A stretch of 26,727 nucleotides of DNA, from contig DDCR01000094.1 of the NCBI GenBank assembly GCA_002335115.1, positions 1 through 26,727 on the forward strand, given 5' to 3'. The translations under genes and the position numbers were made by a program. Numbering within the stretch: position 1 is the stretch's first letter; every line of letters begins with the position of its first letter. A model generated the notes under the pieces. The model made no database searches and was not told where the DNA came from. It worked only from the letters and a program-made list of their open reading frames with translations. Below are positions 1-7,722 of the stretch, in pieces. The DNA is from Oceanospirillaceae bacterium UBA2001. GTDB taxonomy: Bacteria; Pseudomonadota; Gammaproteobacteria; Pseudomonadales; Balneatricaceae.

Positions 1-2
1 CT

Positions 3-377
3 ATTGGGGCTAAAAAAGTGTCCATCATTTGTCCCTATATGAAACCATTAACTCGAATGGTAGTGGATTATATTGCAAGTGAAGGCATTGAAGTGCAAGA
101 CTTTATGGCGCTTGAAATCCCCAATAACCTGGATGTTGCGGCGCAAGACCCCAACGCCCCTGCTGAACTTTGGAAGAAGTTGGACGTCACCGGTATTGAC
201 GCTATTGTGGCCTCTGCTTGTGTACAAATGCCATCGCTACCTGCCATTGAAAACATAGAAAAGGCCTCTGGCATTCCCACTATTTCTGCTGCTGTGGCCA
301 CTACATACGAAATTTTGAAAACCTTAAATCTTGAGCCAGTGGCACCAGGTGGGGGGTTCTTGTTGTCAGGAAAATAA
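3..377 (+). CDS. Asp/Glu racemase / maleate cis-trans isomerase family protein (C-terminal part)
   Basis: The reading frame is open from the window edge, so this is the 3' end of a longer gene; the in-frame GTG at 18 is unlikely to be its start. The protein contains the family's C-terminal half: a strand-helix pair beginning near KVSIICPYMKPLT, then the signature SACVQMPSLPAIE, whose cysteine is the second of the two catalytic cysteines of cofactor-independent racemases and maleate isomerases. It ends in a family-like tail (EPVAPGGGFLLSGK). Maleate isomerases convert maleate to fumarate; relatives include arylmalonate decarboxylases and hydantoin racemases. The exact substrate cannot be read here. 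The following genes handle malonyl-CoA, so a role in catabolism of a dicarboxylic or heterocyclic compound is plausible but inferred. Confidence 0.85.
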   Translation: MGAKKVSIICPYMKPLTRMVVDYIASEGIEVQDFMALEIPNNLDVAAQDPNAPAELWKKLDVTGIDAIVASACVQMPSLPAIENIEKASGIPTISAAVATTYEILKTLNLEPVAPGGGFLLSGK

Positions 378-457
378 AGTATAAATCGGGCTGTATTTAC
401 TTTCTTTGGCGTTACTCAAACACTCTTTTTAAAAAAAGCACGAGCATTTAACTCAAT

Positions 458-480
458 AAACTGAACTAAAGTCAGTTTTT
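458..480 (+). terminator. possible weak intrinsic terminator after the racemase-family gene
   Basis: A 7-bp perfect stem (AAACTGA / TCAGTTT) with a 7-base loop is followed by two more T residues, about 80 bases after the upstream stop codon. The stem is AT-rich, so termination would be weak. The same bases include one copy of a direct repeat, so the site could instead be an operator. Confidence 0.35.
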
Positions 481-602
481 CATTTTGTGGTAGTTTTAGA
501 ACTATCACAGTTAAAATCTTATGAAAACAAGGGTGCGATAGAGCCTGCTTGGGTGCTTAAAGACCTCAAAATCGACAGACAAGCTGTAGACTGAATTAAA
601 GT
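460..602 (+). repeat. direct repeat pair ACTGAAYTAAAGT upstream of matA
   Basis: ACTGAACTAAAGT at 460-472 and ACTGAATTAAAGT at 590-602 match at 12 of 13 positions in the same orientation, 130 bases apart. The second copy lies 32 bases before the chosen matA start. This arrangement could bind a regulator of the malonate genes, but AT-rich matches of this length can arise by chance. Confidence 0.35.
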
Positions 603-634
603 TAATTGCATTGATAACTGAGGTAAAGCCTAAT

Positions 635-1984
635 ATGAGAACAATTAATCTATTAAGTGATTTACTTTTGAGAGTGAGTGACATTGGCCGCTCTCTTATG
701 CCTGCTGCTGACAAACAGGAAACACTCATTGTCCGTTGTGAAACCCTGCTGTCAAGGCGAGGTGAGGCCACCAGTTTAGCGCTGGCCAGAGAAATATTAG
801 ATCGCTATGGGGCTCTAGACACTGACGAACAGTCATGTTTTTTTATAGAAATGATGAATCAATTTAGTGTTGATGAAAGACATTTAAACCAAATGATTGA
901 AGCTTGGAAAGCTGACCAACAACCAGGTGCTGCCAAAGATTCACCTAAGCATAAAAGTTCAACCCATAGTCAAGGCTTGATCCGTCAAATCCACTCAGCC
1001 AGTGAACCCAGAAGTCAGGAGTTAATTCGCCGACTCAATCGGGCTCCTAGGGGTACGCAAGATTTGGTATCAATGCGCGCTGATTTGCTCTTGGCTATTG
1101 CAAAAGGTGCCGAGCTAAAACAGCTTGATAACGATTTTCGTCACCTGTTTAGCTCATGGTTTAACCGTGGATTTTTAGAGCTCAGGCTTATTAATTGGGA
1201 TAATACCCCTGCTGTTATTTTAGAAAAAATCATTAGTTACGAAGCCATCCACGAAATCAATGGTTGGGATGAATTACGCTTGCGTGTGGCGGCAGAAGAT
1301 CGACGCCTTTACGGCTTCTTCCATCCAGCCCTAAGTGCCGAGCCATTGATATTTGTCGAAGTGGCGATGACCGCTAGTATTCCTACAGCGATTGCCCCCA
1401 TTCTTGCGAAGCAGCGACAACACCTTAATCCTGCCGAAGCCACTACAGCGGTCTTCTATTCAATTTCCAATTGTCAAAAAGGGCTTCAAGGCATTTCCTT
1501 TGGTAATTTTCTGATCAAGCAGGTGGTGGAAGAATTGCGCCATGAATTCACTAACCTCACTCAATTTGTTACCCTATCTCCCTTGCCTGAAATGCGCCAT
1601 TGGGTGCGCCAGCAAGTAGCTCAGAATAAGCTCAGTGATATCCCTCAAACACTTCACCAAACCATCCACTTACTGAATGATTCAAAAGACGCAAGTGGTG
1701 TTGACCGCGCCCAAATTGAGAAATTGACGGCCTGGTATCTACTCAAGGCAAAGAAAAGCAATGGTACTCCGTTCGATTATGTGTCTCGCTTTCATTTGGG
1801 CAATGGCGCCTGCCTTCAACAAATTAATAGTGAGGCTGACGCGAGTGGCACCAGACTCAAAAGTTCTTGGGGGGTGATGGTTAATTACCTATATGACCTC
1901 AAGTCCATTGAACACAACCATGAAGCCTTTGCCAACCACCAAACTGTTGTCTGTGCAGAGTCTGTGCGTCGGCTTGTGAAGTAG
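635..1984 (+). CDS. matA: malonyl-CoA decarboxylase
   Basis: Decarboxylates malonyl-CoA to acetyl-CoA in the cytoplasm. The 449-residue product has the two-part layout of the MCD family: an N-terminal helical domain (about residues 1-150) and a GNAT-like catalytic domain. The family's catalytic serine region (YSISNCQKGL, Ser-Ile-Ser at about 276-278) and catalytic histidine (FHLGNGA, about His387) are both present, as is the late SSWGVMVNYLYDL segment. I chose ATG 635, preceded by GAGG at 620-623, over an in-frame TTG at 611. Residues about 93-138 form a polar linker containing two similar helices (SQGLIRQIH and SQELIRRLN). matB begins 21 bases downstream, so the pair should be one transcript that takes malonate to acetyl-CoA. 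Confidence 0.95.
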   Translation: MRTINLLSDLLLRVSDIGRSLMPAADKQETLIVRCETLLSRRGEATSLALAREILDRYGALDTDEQSCFFIEMMNQFSVDERHLNQMIEAWKADQQPGAAKDSPKHKSSTHSQGLIRQIHSASEPRSQELIRRLNRAPRGTQDLVSMRADLLLAIAKGAELKQLDNDFRHLFSSWFNRGFLELRLINWDNTPAVILEKIISYEAIHEINGWDELRLRVAAEDRRLYGFFHPALSAEPLIFVEVAMTASIPTAIAPILAKQRQHLNPAEATTAVFYSISNCQKGLQGISFGNFLIKQVVEELRHEFTNLTQFVTLSPLPEMRHWVRQQVAQNKLSDIPQTLHQTIHLLNDSKDASGVDRAQIEKLTAWYLLKAKKSNGTPFDYVSRFHLGNGACLQQINSEADASGTRLKSSWGVMVNYLYDLKSIEHNHEAFANHQTVVCAESVRRLVK

Positions 1985-2005
1985 AAAATTTAGAGGACAC
2001 TGAAA

Positions 2006-3535
2006 ATGTACGACACTAATCATCTTGCCCATCATCTTAGGTCTGCCTCTGTTGGCCGTGACAGCGCCTTGTGTGCTGAAATGTTGGATGGCACAAAAGT
2101 GTCTTACGGTGAAATGTTCAGCACTGCTGAAAAAAATGCTAGGGCACTGCAATTGGCAGGTTTAAAACCAGGCGACTGCGTTGCCGCGCAAGTTGAGAAG
2201 TCCATAGAGTCGATACAACTGTATTTGGGCACCGTATTAGCAGGTGGGATTTTTTTGCCTCTCAACACCGCTTATACACCATCAGAACTTGAATATTTCC
2301 TAACTGATGCTAAGCCACTAATATTTGTCTGTGATCCAAAAAAATCGGCTGTTTTAGAGGTTCTAGCTGAGCAAACGGGTGTTGGCAAAGTCTTTACCCT
2401 GTCAGCTGATGGCCTGGGGTCGTTGATCGATGCTCTGCCTATGCATACGCACAGTTTCAAAGAGGTGGCTCGCGGTAAGGATGACCTTGCAGCATTCTTA
2501 TATACGTCTGGTACTACTGGCCGTTCTAAGGGCGCAATGCTAACTCACAACAACCTTGTCTCTAACGCCCAATCATTGTGCCAATGCTGGCATTTTGATA
2601 ATACTGATGTTTTGATTCACGCTTTACCTTTGTTTCACATCCATGGATTATTTGTAGCGACTAACGTCACCTTGTCTGCTGGATCATCGATGATTTTTAT
2701 GCCCCAATTTGATAGTGAAATGATCATCTCACTAATGAGCAGGGCGACCGTATTAATGGGAGTACCAACTTTTTACGTCAGACTGTTAGAGTCGGCTAAT
2801 CTTTGCGCAGCAACCGTTGCCCCCATGCGCCTGTTTATTTCTGGTTCAGCACCCCTATTGGCAGAAACGCATAAGCAATGGCAAGAAGTTACTGGCACTG
2901 CCATTTTAGAACGCTATGGTATGACTGAAACCAATATGAACACTTCTAATCCGTATGAAGGGGAGCGTCGAGCAGGCACCGTGGGCATGCCTCTACCCGG
3001 CGTTGAGGTGCGCATTGCAGATGCAGATAATGGCCAACCACTGGCCCAAGGCGAGATTGGTTCTGTTGAAATACGGGGGCCAAATGTATTTAAAGGGTAT
3101 TGGCAAATGCCCGAAAAAACCAAACAAGAATTTCGTGAAGATGGTTTTTTTATCACTGGTGATATTGGCACCATGGACGACGACAACTACTTATCCATTG
3201 TAGGCCGTTCTAAGGACCTTATTATTTCTGGGGGTTACAATGTTTATCCTAAAGAAATCGAGATTATTTTGGATGATGTTGATGGAGTCTATGAGTCTGC
3301 AGTCATTGGCGTGCCCCATCCTGACTTTGGTGAAGGGGTATTGGCTGTTGTCGTGTTGGCCGCAGGTGCAGACCTAAACGAAGACGGTATAAAAAATAAT
3401 TTAAAACAAAAAATTGCTGCATATAAGCGTCCAAAAAATATCTTTTTCGTTGATGAGTTACCCAGAAACACCATGGGTAAAGTATTAAAAAATATCCTTA
3501 GGGATCGACACAAAGATAATTTTACAACAACCTAG
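2006..3535 (+). CDS. matB: malonyl-CoA synthetase (malonate-CoA ligase)
   Basis: An ATP-dependent acyl-adenylating enzyme that activates malonate with CoA. The 509-residue protein carries the AMP-binding loop YTSGTTGRSKG (166-176), the RYGMTET motif followed by the NPYEGERRAGTVGMPLPGV stretch characteristic of MatB, the hinge and A8 region (TGDIG...GRSKDLIISGGYNVYP), and the C-terminal catalytic lysine in NTMGKVLKN (Lys492). A clear Shine-Dalgarno sequence (GAGGA) precedes ATG 2006. It lies immediately after malonyl-CoA decarboxylase, the standard malonate-utilisation pairing. Other acyl-CoA synthetases are less likely given the MatB-specific segment and this neighbour. Confidence 0.95.
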   Translation: MYDTNHLAHHLRSASVGRDSALCAEMLDGTKVSYGEMFSTAEKNARALQLAGLKPGDCVAAQVEKSIESIQLYLGTVLAGGIFLPLNTAYTPSELEYFLTDAKPLIFVCDPKKSAVLEVLAEQTGVGKVFTLSADGLGSLIDALPMHTHSFKEVARGKDDLAAFLYTSGTTGRSKGAMLTHNNLVSNAQSLCQCWHFDNTDVLIHALPLFHIHGLFVATNVTLSAGSSMIFMPQFDSEMIISLMSRATVLMGVPTFYVRLLESANLCAATVAPMRLFISGSAPLLAETHKQWQEVTGTAILERYGMTETNMNTSNPYEGERRAGTVGMPLPGVEVRIADADNGQPLAQGEIGSVEIRGPNVFKGYWQMPEKTKQEFREDGFFITGDIGTMDDDNYLSIVGRSKDLIISGGYNVYPKEIEIILDDVDGVYESAVIGVPHPDFGEGVLAVVVLAAGADLNEDGIKNNLKQKIAAYKRPKNIFFVDELPRNTMGKVLKNILRDRHKDNFTTT

Positions 3536-3547
3536 GCCCAATTATGG

Positions 3548-3670
3548 GTTAGCTATTGGGTGGCGCTATTGATGGCCATGGTCTCAACTGACCGTTGCTG
3601 CCAGCAGCCTTCCATCTCATCTGACTTAAACTTGCACTGAGGTGCTATTTGAGGCCATAGTTAGCTATTG
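3548..3670 (+). repeat. short imperfect repeats in the matB-pncC spacer
   Basis: GTTAGCTATTG occurs exactly at 3548-3558 and again at 3660-3670. Beside these copies, GGCGCTATTGATGGCCATGG and GGTGCTATTTGAGGCCATAG are also similar (about 17 of 20 with one shift each way). The spacer thus looks partly duplicated. No gene is visible in it. Confidence 0.4.
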
Positions 3671-3675
3671 TTATT

Positions 3676-3691
3676 GGAGGCTCAAGCCTCT
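3676..3691 (+). promoter_or_regulatory. small hairpin covering a GGAGG sequence upstream of pncC
   Basis: GAGGC-TCAA-GCCTC forms a 5-bp stem with a tetraloop (a G-T pair can extend it), and its left arm contains the strongest Shine-Dalgarno-like sequence (GGAGG, 3676-3680) before pncC. If ATG 3692 were the start, the hairpin would hide the ribosome site. If a later ATG is used, it is just part of the leader. Confidence 0.3.
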
Positions 3692-3730
3692 ATGGTCATG
3701 GTGGTGTTTTTAAAAATGCAGAATAAGTTG

Positions 3731-4219
3731 ATGTCAGACTCAGAACAAGATCAAGTTTTAGCCAATAACGTAGCTGCAACTCTTATGCACAAAGGCCACA
3801 CAATGGCGACAGCTGAGTCTTGCACCGGTGGCGCAATCGGAGCTTTGCTAACCTCTCTTGCCGGTAGTTCTAGATGGTTTAATGGTGGCGTAATTAGTTA
3901 CAGCAATCAATTAAAAACACAACTGCTAAGGGTAGACTCAAAATACATTGACGTGCATGGGGCAGTGAGCAAAGAAGTGGTTGAGGCGATGGCGGTAGGC
4001 GGTTGCGAAGTCATGGCAGCTGATATCTGTGTGGCGGTGAGCGGTGTTGCAGGTCCAAGTGGCGGTACTGCTGCGAAACCTGTTGGCAGTGTTTGGATAG
4101 CCTGGTGCGGCCCTGAACAAAGGCTAACGAGTCGTTTATACCATTTCGATGGTGCGCGCAAAGAGATCCAAAGTGCGGCCGTGCGCATGGCATTGCAAGG
4201 AGTGATCAATCAATGTTGA
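3731..4219 (+). CDS. pncC: nicotinamide-nucleotide amidase, stand-alone CinA C-terminal domain
   Basis: PncC deamidates NMN to nicotinate mononucleotide, salvaging pyridine nucleotide. The 162-residue product contains the family signature ATAESCTGG with the catalytic serine, the AGSSRWFNGGVISYSNQLK segment, and the VAVSGVAGPSGGTAAKPVGSVW block. It lacks the N-terminal molybdopterin-binding-like domain of full CinA. I placed the start at ATG 3731 (MSDSEQ) because it aligns with the start of E. coli PncC; in-frame ATGs at 3692 and 3716 would add a hydrophobic extension I do not trust. pncC is classically the gene just before recA in gammaproteobacteria, but here three genes intervene. Confidence 0.93.
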   Translation: MSDSEQDQVLANNVAATLMHKGHTMATAESCTGGAIGALLTSLAGSSRWFNGGVISYSNQLKTQLLRVDSKYIDVHGAVSKEVVEAMAVGGCEVMAADICVAVSGVAGPSGGTAAKPVGSVWIAWCGPEQRLTSRLYHFDGARKEIQSAAVRMALQGVINQC

Positions 4220-4224
4220 TCATT
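4201..4224 (+). terminator. possible terminator overlapping the pncC stop codon
   Basis: TGATCAA / TTGATCA (4203-4209 and 4216-4222) forms a 7-bp stem with a 6-base loop, extendable by a wobble and an A-T pair, followed by TTTAT. The stem includes the pncC stop codon. It is AT-rich with a short T run, so it is weak. Confidence 0.3.
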
Positions 4225-4226
4225 TA

Positions 4227-4245
4227 TACCCAAACGTACCCAAAC
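4227..4245 (+). repeat. tandem repeat TACCCAAAC
   Basis: Two adjacent copies of TACCCAAAC (4227-4235 and 4237-4245), separated by one base, lie just after pncC. Function unknown; possibly a trace of a junction where the following genes entered the locus. Confidence 0.4.
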
Positions 4246-4366
4246 CTATGCAAGTTAAAACCACAAGCTGAATTATTGTCTCAATTCAGATAATGATGAT
4301 GCCAGGCCAAAACACAATACACTGTTACTTTTTTAAGTGTGTATGTGCGGGTTCAGGGGCGACTAG

Positions 4367-5152
4367 ATGAAAGACACTTGGCAGCATGGTTGGGTGAAGT
4401 TCTCATTTGATCCGCAAATTGCTGCCTGGGCAAAGGCCGCCAAGTTATATGCTGAGGCGGTCATCTCTGATCAGGCAATGCAAAAGCGCTGGTTACAATG
4501 CGAAGGCACATGGTTTGTTGGTGTGGATGCCTTGCCAAATGACCCAACGGGTCGCCTCGGTGATTCGGTTTCACTAGCAGGCAACGCAGTTGACTTTATT
4601 ATCCAAAATTTTGGGCGATTGCCTGCACTGCATCCAGCGCAGGTGTCGGTGATCTACCCAGGATACCCAAAACCCCGCGCTCAAGAGACGCCAGCCGCTT
4701 TCCACTTCCGTCAGACTCGAGACGCCGCGCATATCGACGGTATTTTACCCCAAGGGCCAGACAGGCGAAGAAATCTAATTGAACCCCATGCCTTTGTCCT
4801 TGGACTTCCATTGAACCCTACACTACTGGGTGCTAGCCCGCTTGTCGTATGGCCAGACAGCCCAGCAATTGTGCGGCGTCATCTAGCCGCTGCATTTGCT
4901 CAAATGCCTGTCGAGCAATGGCCTGGGGTCGATGTGACCGAGATATATGCTGCCGCTAGGCGCGAAGTGTTTGCCACTTGTAAACGCCTTGAATTGCCAG
5001 CCCAGCCGGGCGAGGCTTATTTACTGCACCGCTTGGCATTGCACGGAGTTGCCCCCTGGACAGCAGACGAAGGTGAAGGCCTCGAGGGTCGGATGGTGGC
5101 TTATTTTCGACCTCCTTGGCGCGCAGGTATACAAGAGTTTTTGAACGACTGA
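4367..5152 (+). CDS. hypothetical protein with a 2OG-Fe(II) dioxygenase-like metal motif
   Basis: The 261-residue protein has no signal peptide or membrane segment. It shows HID at 122-124, a distal histidine at 226 (HRLALHG) and arginines at 242 and 248 (GRMVAYFRP), the spacing expected of the HxD...H...R facial triad and oxoglutarate-binding arginine in Fe(II)/2-oxoglutarate dioxygenases of the phytanoyl-CoA hydroxylase type. Other distinctive segments are GTWFVGVDALPN, QVSVIYPGYP and EPHAFVLGLPLN. From memory it resembles uncharacterised proteins of Rhodobacterales, which would fit its visibly higher GC than neighbouring genes, but I cannot test that. The substrate is unknown. It stands alone on the plus strand, convergent with the permease gene downstream, between pncC and recA. 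Confidence 0.75.
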   Translation: MKDTWQHGWVKFSFDPQIAAWAKAAKLYAEAVISDQAMQKRWLQCEGTWFVGVDALPNDPTGRLGDSVSLAGNAVDFIIQNFGRLPALHPAQVSVIYPGYPKPRAQETPAAFHFRQTRDAAHIDGILPQGPDRRRNLIEPHAFVLGLPLNPTLLGASPLVVWPDSPAIVRRHLAAAFAQMPVEQWPGVDVTEIYAAARREVFATCKRLELPAQPGEAYLLHRLALHGVAPWTADEGEGLEGRMVAYFRPPWRAGIQEFLND

Positions 5153-5230
5153 ATAACCACTTTGCCTATTGTGCAGTAGGGCGTTCCCAATACGAGTTGT
5201 GATTTAGGCCAAAACCATTAGAGACAAGGG

Positions 5231-6100
5231 TTACCCTCCAATCGTAATGATTATCACACCAGAAGCTAATAAAAGTGCCCAGAATAATCTTGTTAGGAAT
5301 CGTTTTTCTTTGAGCACTAATGCACCGAGTAAAACTGTCAGGGGGATCGACACTTGTCGGATAGCACTCACCACAGCGACTTCTCCACCAGCCTGAAAGG
5401 CGAACAAAATGAGTAAATACGAAGCGTAGGAGAGTGCGCCTGAGCCGAGTATGCGCAACCACTCATTGGGCCAACAGCCAAATAGCTGCAGACGTAATGG
5501 CCGTTTCTGCACTCGGGTGAGAGTAAAGAAAATTAATAAAGCTAATGTTAAAGTTATATAGACCCAGAATAAGAAGGGCGCCGGGGTCACGGTTTTCATG
5601 GCTACTGAATCTGCGAGGCCATATATAGCAGAACCAATCATCGCTACTACAGCGGTGAAAATTAACTTTGGACGATGCAGTAAACTAGTCCCTCGTCGAT
5701 ACTGGATCATTATAGCGCTCACCAATATTAGGCTGATACCCACTAGTGTCAGTGGTGAATAATATTGTTCTAAAAATAGATAGCTCATTGCCACAATGGC
5801 TATTGGGGAGGAACGAATAATAGGATAGTAAATAGAAAGATCACCAGTTTTTAAAGTTAGCATCACACACAGATAATAGAGAAACAGGCCCAAGGCTGAA
5901 CCAGCCACCAGTGGCCAAACATCGACTGGTAGGTTAGGTGGCTGGTTGAGTATAGTTGATTGGATTGCAGCAAATATAACCCACGAACCTGTTACCCCTA
6001 GATATGCTGATTCTGGAAAATTCTGACCCTTAATCAATAAGTCACGAAAGGGGTGTAACGCTGCAGAACCCAGTACCAAGGCTATCACGAGTAGGTCCAT
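5231..6100 (-). CDS. EamA/DMT-family permease
   Basis: This 289-residue protein is almost entirely hydrophobic, with about ten membrane segments arranged as two similar halves, the EamA layout of drug/metabolite transporters. The typical end-of-half motif appears twice: SPIAIVAMSYLFLEQYYSPL (about 97-116) and VSIPLTVLLGALVLKEKRFL. It probably exports or exchanges a small metabolite across the inner membrane; the substrate cannot be inferred from sequence. Its ATG lies 4 bases after the stop of the phosphodiesterase gene, so the two form one minus-strand operon and may act on the same compound. Confidence 0.88.
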   Translation of the reverse strand: MDLLVIALVLGSAALHPFRDLLIKGQNFPESAYLGVTGSWVIFAAIQSTILNQPPNLPVDVWPLVAGSALGLFLYYLCVMLTLKTGDLSIYYPIIRSSPIAIVAMSYLFLEQYYSPLTLVGISLILVSAIMIQYRRGTSLLHRPKLIFTAVVAMIGSAIYGLADSVAMKTVTPAPFLFWVYITLTLALLIFFTLTRVQKRPLRLQLFGCWPNEWLRILGSGALSYASYLLILFAFQAGGEVAVVSAIRQVSIPLTVLLGALVLKEKRFLTRLFWALLLASGVIIITIGG

Positions 6101-6104
6101 CGGG

Positions 6105-6905
6105 TTACTTGTAGTCTTCGTAGTAAATGGGTTGGCGGTTGAGAAACGGTTGTAGGTGAACGGTGGTCATGTTTTTAGCAATTAATATTATGCCGTAAGA
6201 TGGCTCCTCTTGGCAAAAGGCAAAGGCACCATTGAGTGGGTCTTTATTTAATAGAAGAGGAACCTGATGGTTGGTGCCGTGAACGGCAGAAAAGCCTATC
6301 CCCCGCCACCTGCCATTGATGGGGCGGTGCACATGACCAAAAAATAGATGACGAATATCGTTATGTCCTGTCAGTGTTTGGGCGAACTTTTCGCAATCAC
6401 GCAAGCGCATTGCATCCAGGTCAGGCAGACCAACATCAAACGGTGGATGATGCATGAATAAGTATATAGGACGATCATGGTACTGGGCTAGCTGCTCACG
6501 CAACCATGCATGCCTTAGTTCACAATAAACACCTTCGTCGGTGCCCGGTTCATTGGTGTCGAGAAACAACAAGACCCCATCGGAGGTGACCTCCGAACGC
6601 TGCACAAACCCATGAGGGTCCCTGGGCACATTACTAAAAACATCGCAGAAACGCTGTCTGTGATCGTGATTTCCCAGTAGCAAAAAAGTGCGCACAGGCA
6701 AAAGCATCATTAATTGTTTCAATAACACATAAGCGCCAGTATGACCTGCTTCAGCCAAGTCTCCAGTGAGCACGCATAGGTCAGCATCGGTGTGGTGAGT
6801 CATGATGTCTTCAAAGCACTGTCGCAAACGTTCACCTGGATCAAGGCCATGAAGCTTTTCTTCAGCAGCGACGAGGTGGGTATCAGAAATATGAATTATT
6901 TTCAT
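6105..6905 (-). CDS. class III metallophosphodiesterase, GpdQ/CpdA-like
   Basis: A cytoplasmic binuclear-metal phosphodiesterase. All calcineurin-like metal-ligand motifs are visible in order: DTH (8-10), GDL (48-50), GNHD (78-81), HH (152-153) and GHVH (190-193). The NHQVPL segment resembles the THQVP region of glycerophosphodiesterase GpdQ and cAMP phosphodiesterase CpdA. The substrate could be a glycerophosphodiester or a cyclic nucleotide; sequence alone does not decide. I use ATG at 6905 because GAAGAGG precedes it by 8 bases and MKIIHISDTH is the usual family beginning; an upstream ATG at 6962 would add 19 implausible residues. It is cotranscribed with the EamA permease, hinting at uptake or export of a phosphodiester-related metabolite. 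Confidence 0.9.
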   Translation of the reverse strand: MKIIHISDTHLVAAEEKLHGLDPGERLRQCFEDIMTHHTDADLCVLTGDLAEAGHTGAYVLLKQLMMLLPVRTFLLLGNHDHRQRFCDVFSNVPRDPHGFVQRSEVTSDGVLLFLDTNEPGTDEGVYCELRHAWLREQLAQYHDRPIYLFMHHPPFDVGLPDLDAMRLRDCEKFAQTLTGHNDIRHLFFGHVHRPINGRWRGIGFSAVHGTNHQVPLLLNKDPLNGAFAFCQEEPSYGIILIAKNMTTVHLQPFLNRQPIYYEDYK

Positions 6906-7675
6906 GCTGGGTACCTCTTCACAACGGTCTAGATTAGTTTGGTAGCGACAAAACCAAAACATGAGCCACTACTGAGGTCGAGATCTTCTTCATACCCAGC
7001 GCTAGGCTAAATACGATGGCAGTTTTGGACTAACTTACCTGCCACAGGGCACCATCGAAAAGCGACTCATCAAGTGATTAGTGGTTTGCTATTTAGTTGG
7101 CAGTATAGCACTAACAAACCCCCACTTTGCTTAAGTATTACCCTCAGTTGTGGTTGAAATTAATACGTTATGGTCTTAAGCGAGGCTTATAGTCTGTATT
7201 GAATGTTCGGCCTACTATTAACGCGGTAAGTCCGTTTGTATAATTACATTTTTTTTAGTCAAGTGTTTCGGGATATTATAAATAAGTCACATAAAAATTA
7301 CAGAAGCATTTAACCCCTGTCGGAACCCAGAGGCTAGGCTATTAACGATAATCCTTTGAATGATGACCCGGTTGAACAAAATTCATCAACAATGCTCAGT
7401 TTTTTACTGCAATGTCTTGCTAACAAAAAGAGAAAAATGCCTGACCTCCATAAATCACTGGCAATAGGTGATGACAGCCACCGGATTTTTTCTGTGAGAA
7501 CCCGTAGTGAAAATTTCAAAACACATTTAAATTGCCTCAACACTAAAAATAGGTGGCGATAGATCATTTAATGAGGGGGGTTTTAATTTAGGCTGTGCTG
7601 CTTTGGCCAACACATTTGTCCAATCGGTATAACCTTCTTCAAAAAATCGCTTTTTGACAATTTATACATTAAGTC
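6906..7675. other. long spacer with no convincing gene between the phosphodiesterase and recA
   Basis: About 770 bases separate the divergent phosphodiesterase and recA promoters. Two overlapping short open frames occur at 7356-7562 (+, 68 codons, Lys/Arg-rich) and 7334-7567 (-, 77 codons); neither has a good Shine-Dalgarno sequence or a recognisable motif. I see no tRNA, transposase fragment or rho-independent terminator. A TATAAT at 7230-7235 precedes a T-rich stretch, so a small transcript is possible but unsupported. Confidence 0.5.
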
Positions 7676-7703
7676 TTGCACTTTTTCTCAATTATGGTTT
7701 AAT
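7676..7703 (+). promoter_or_regulatory. recA promoter (sigma70-like)
   Basis: TTGCAC at 7676-7681 and TTTAAT at 7698-7703 are separated by 16 bases, the spacing of the E. coli recA promoter. The predicted start of transcription, near 7710, falls inside the first LexA box, so repressor binding would block initiation. Confidence 0.6.
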
Positions 7704-7722
7704 ACTGTACATACAGACAGTT
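7703..7722 (+). promoter_or_regulatory. LexA (SOS) box 1 of recA
   Basis: TACTGTACATACAGACAGTT has the invariant CTGT-N8-ACAG core and matches 16 of 20 positions of the enterobacterial consensus. It overlaps the promoter -10 region and the likely transcription start. Confidence 0.75.

Noticed and set aside
5166..5462. 98-codon open frame on the minus strand overlapping the EamA gene end
   Set aside because: It runs in another frame over the membrane protein gene, and its product resembles no family.
7334..7567. Overlapping open frames of 77 (minus) and 68 (plus) codons upstream of recA
   Set aside because: Neither has a ribosome site or recognisable motif, and they overlap each other almost completely; reported only as part of the spacer.
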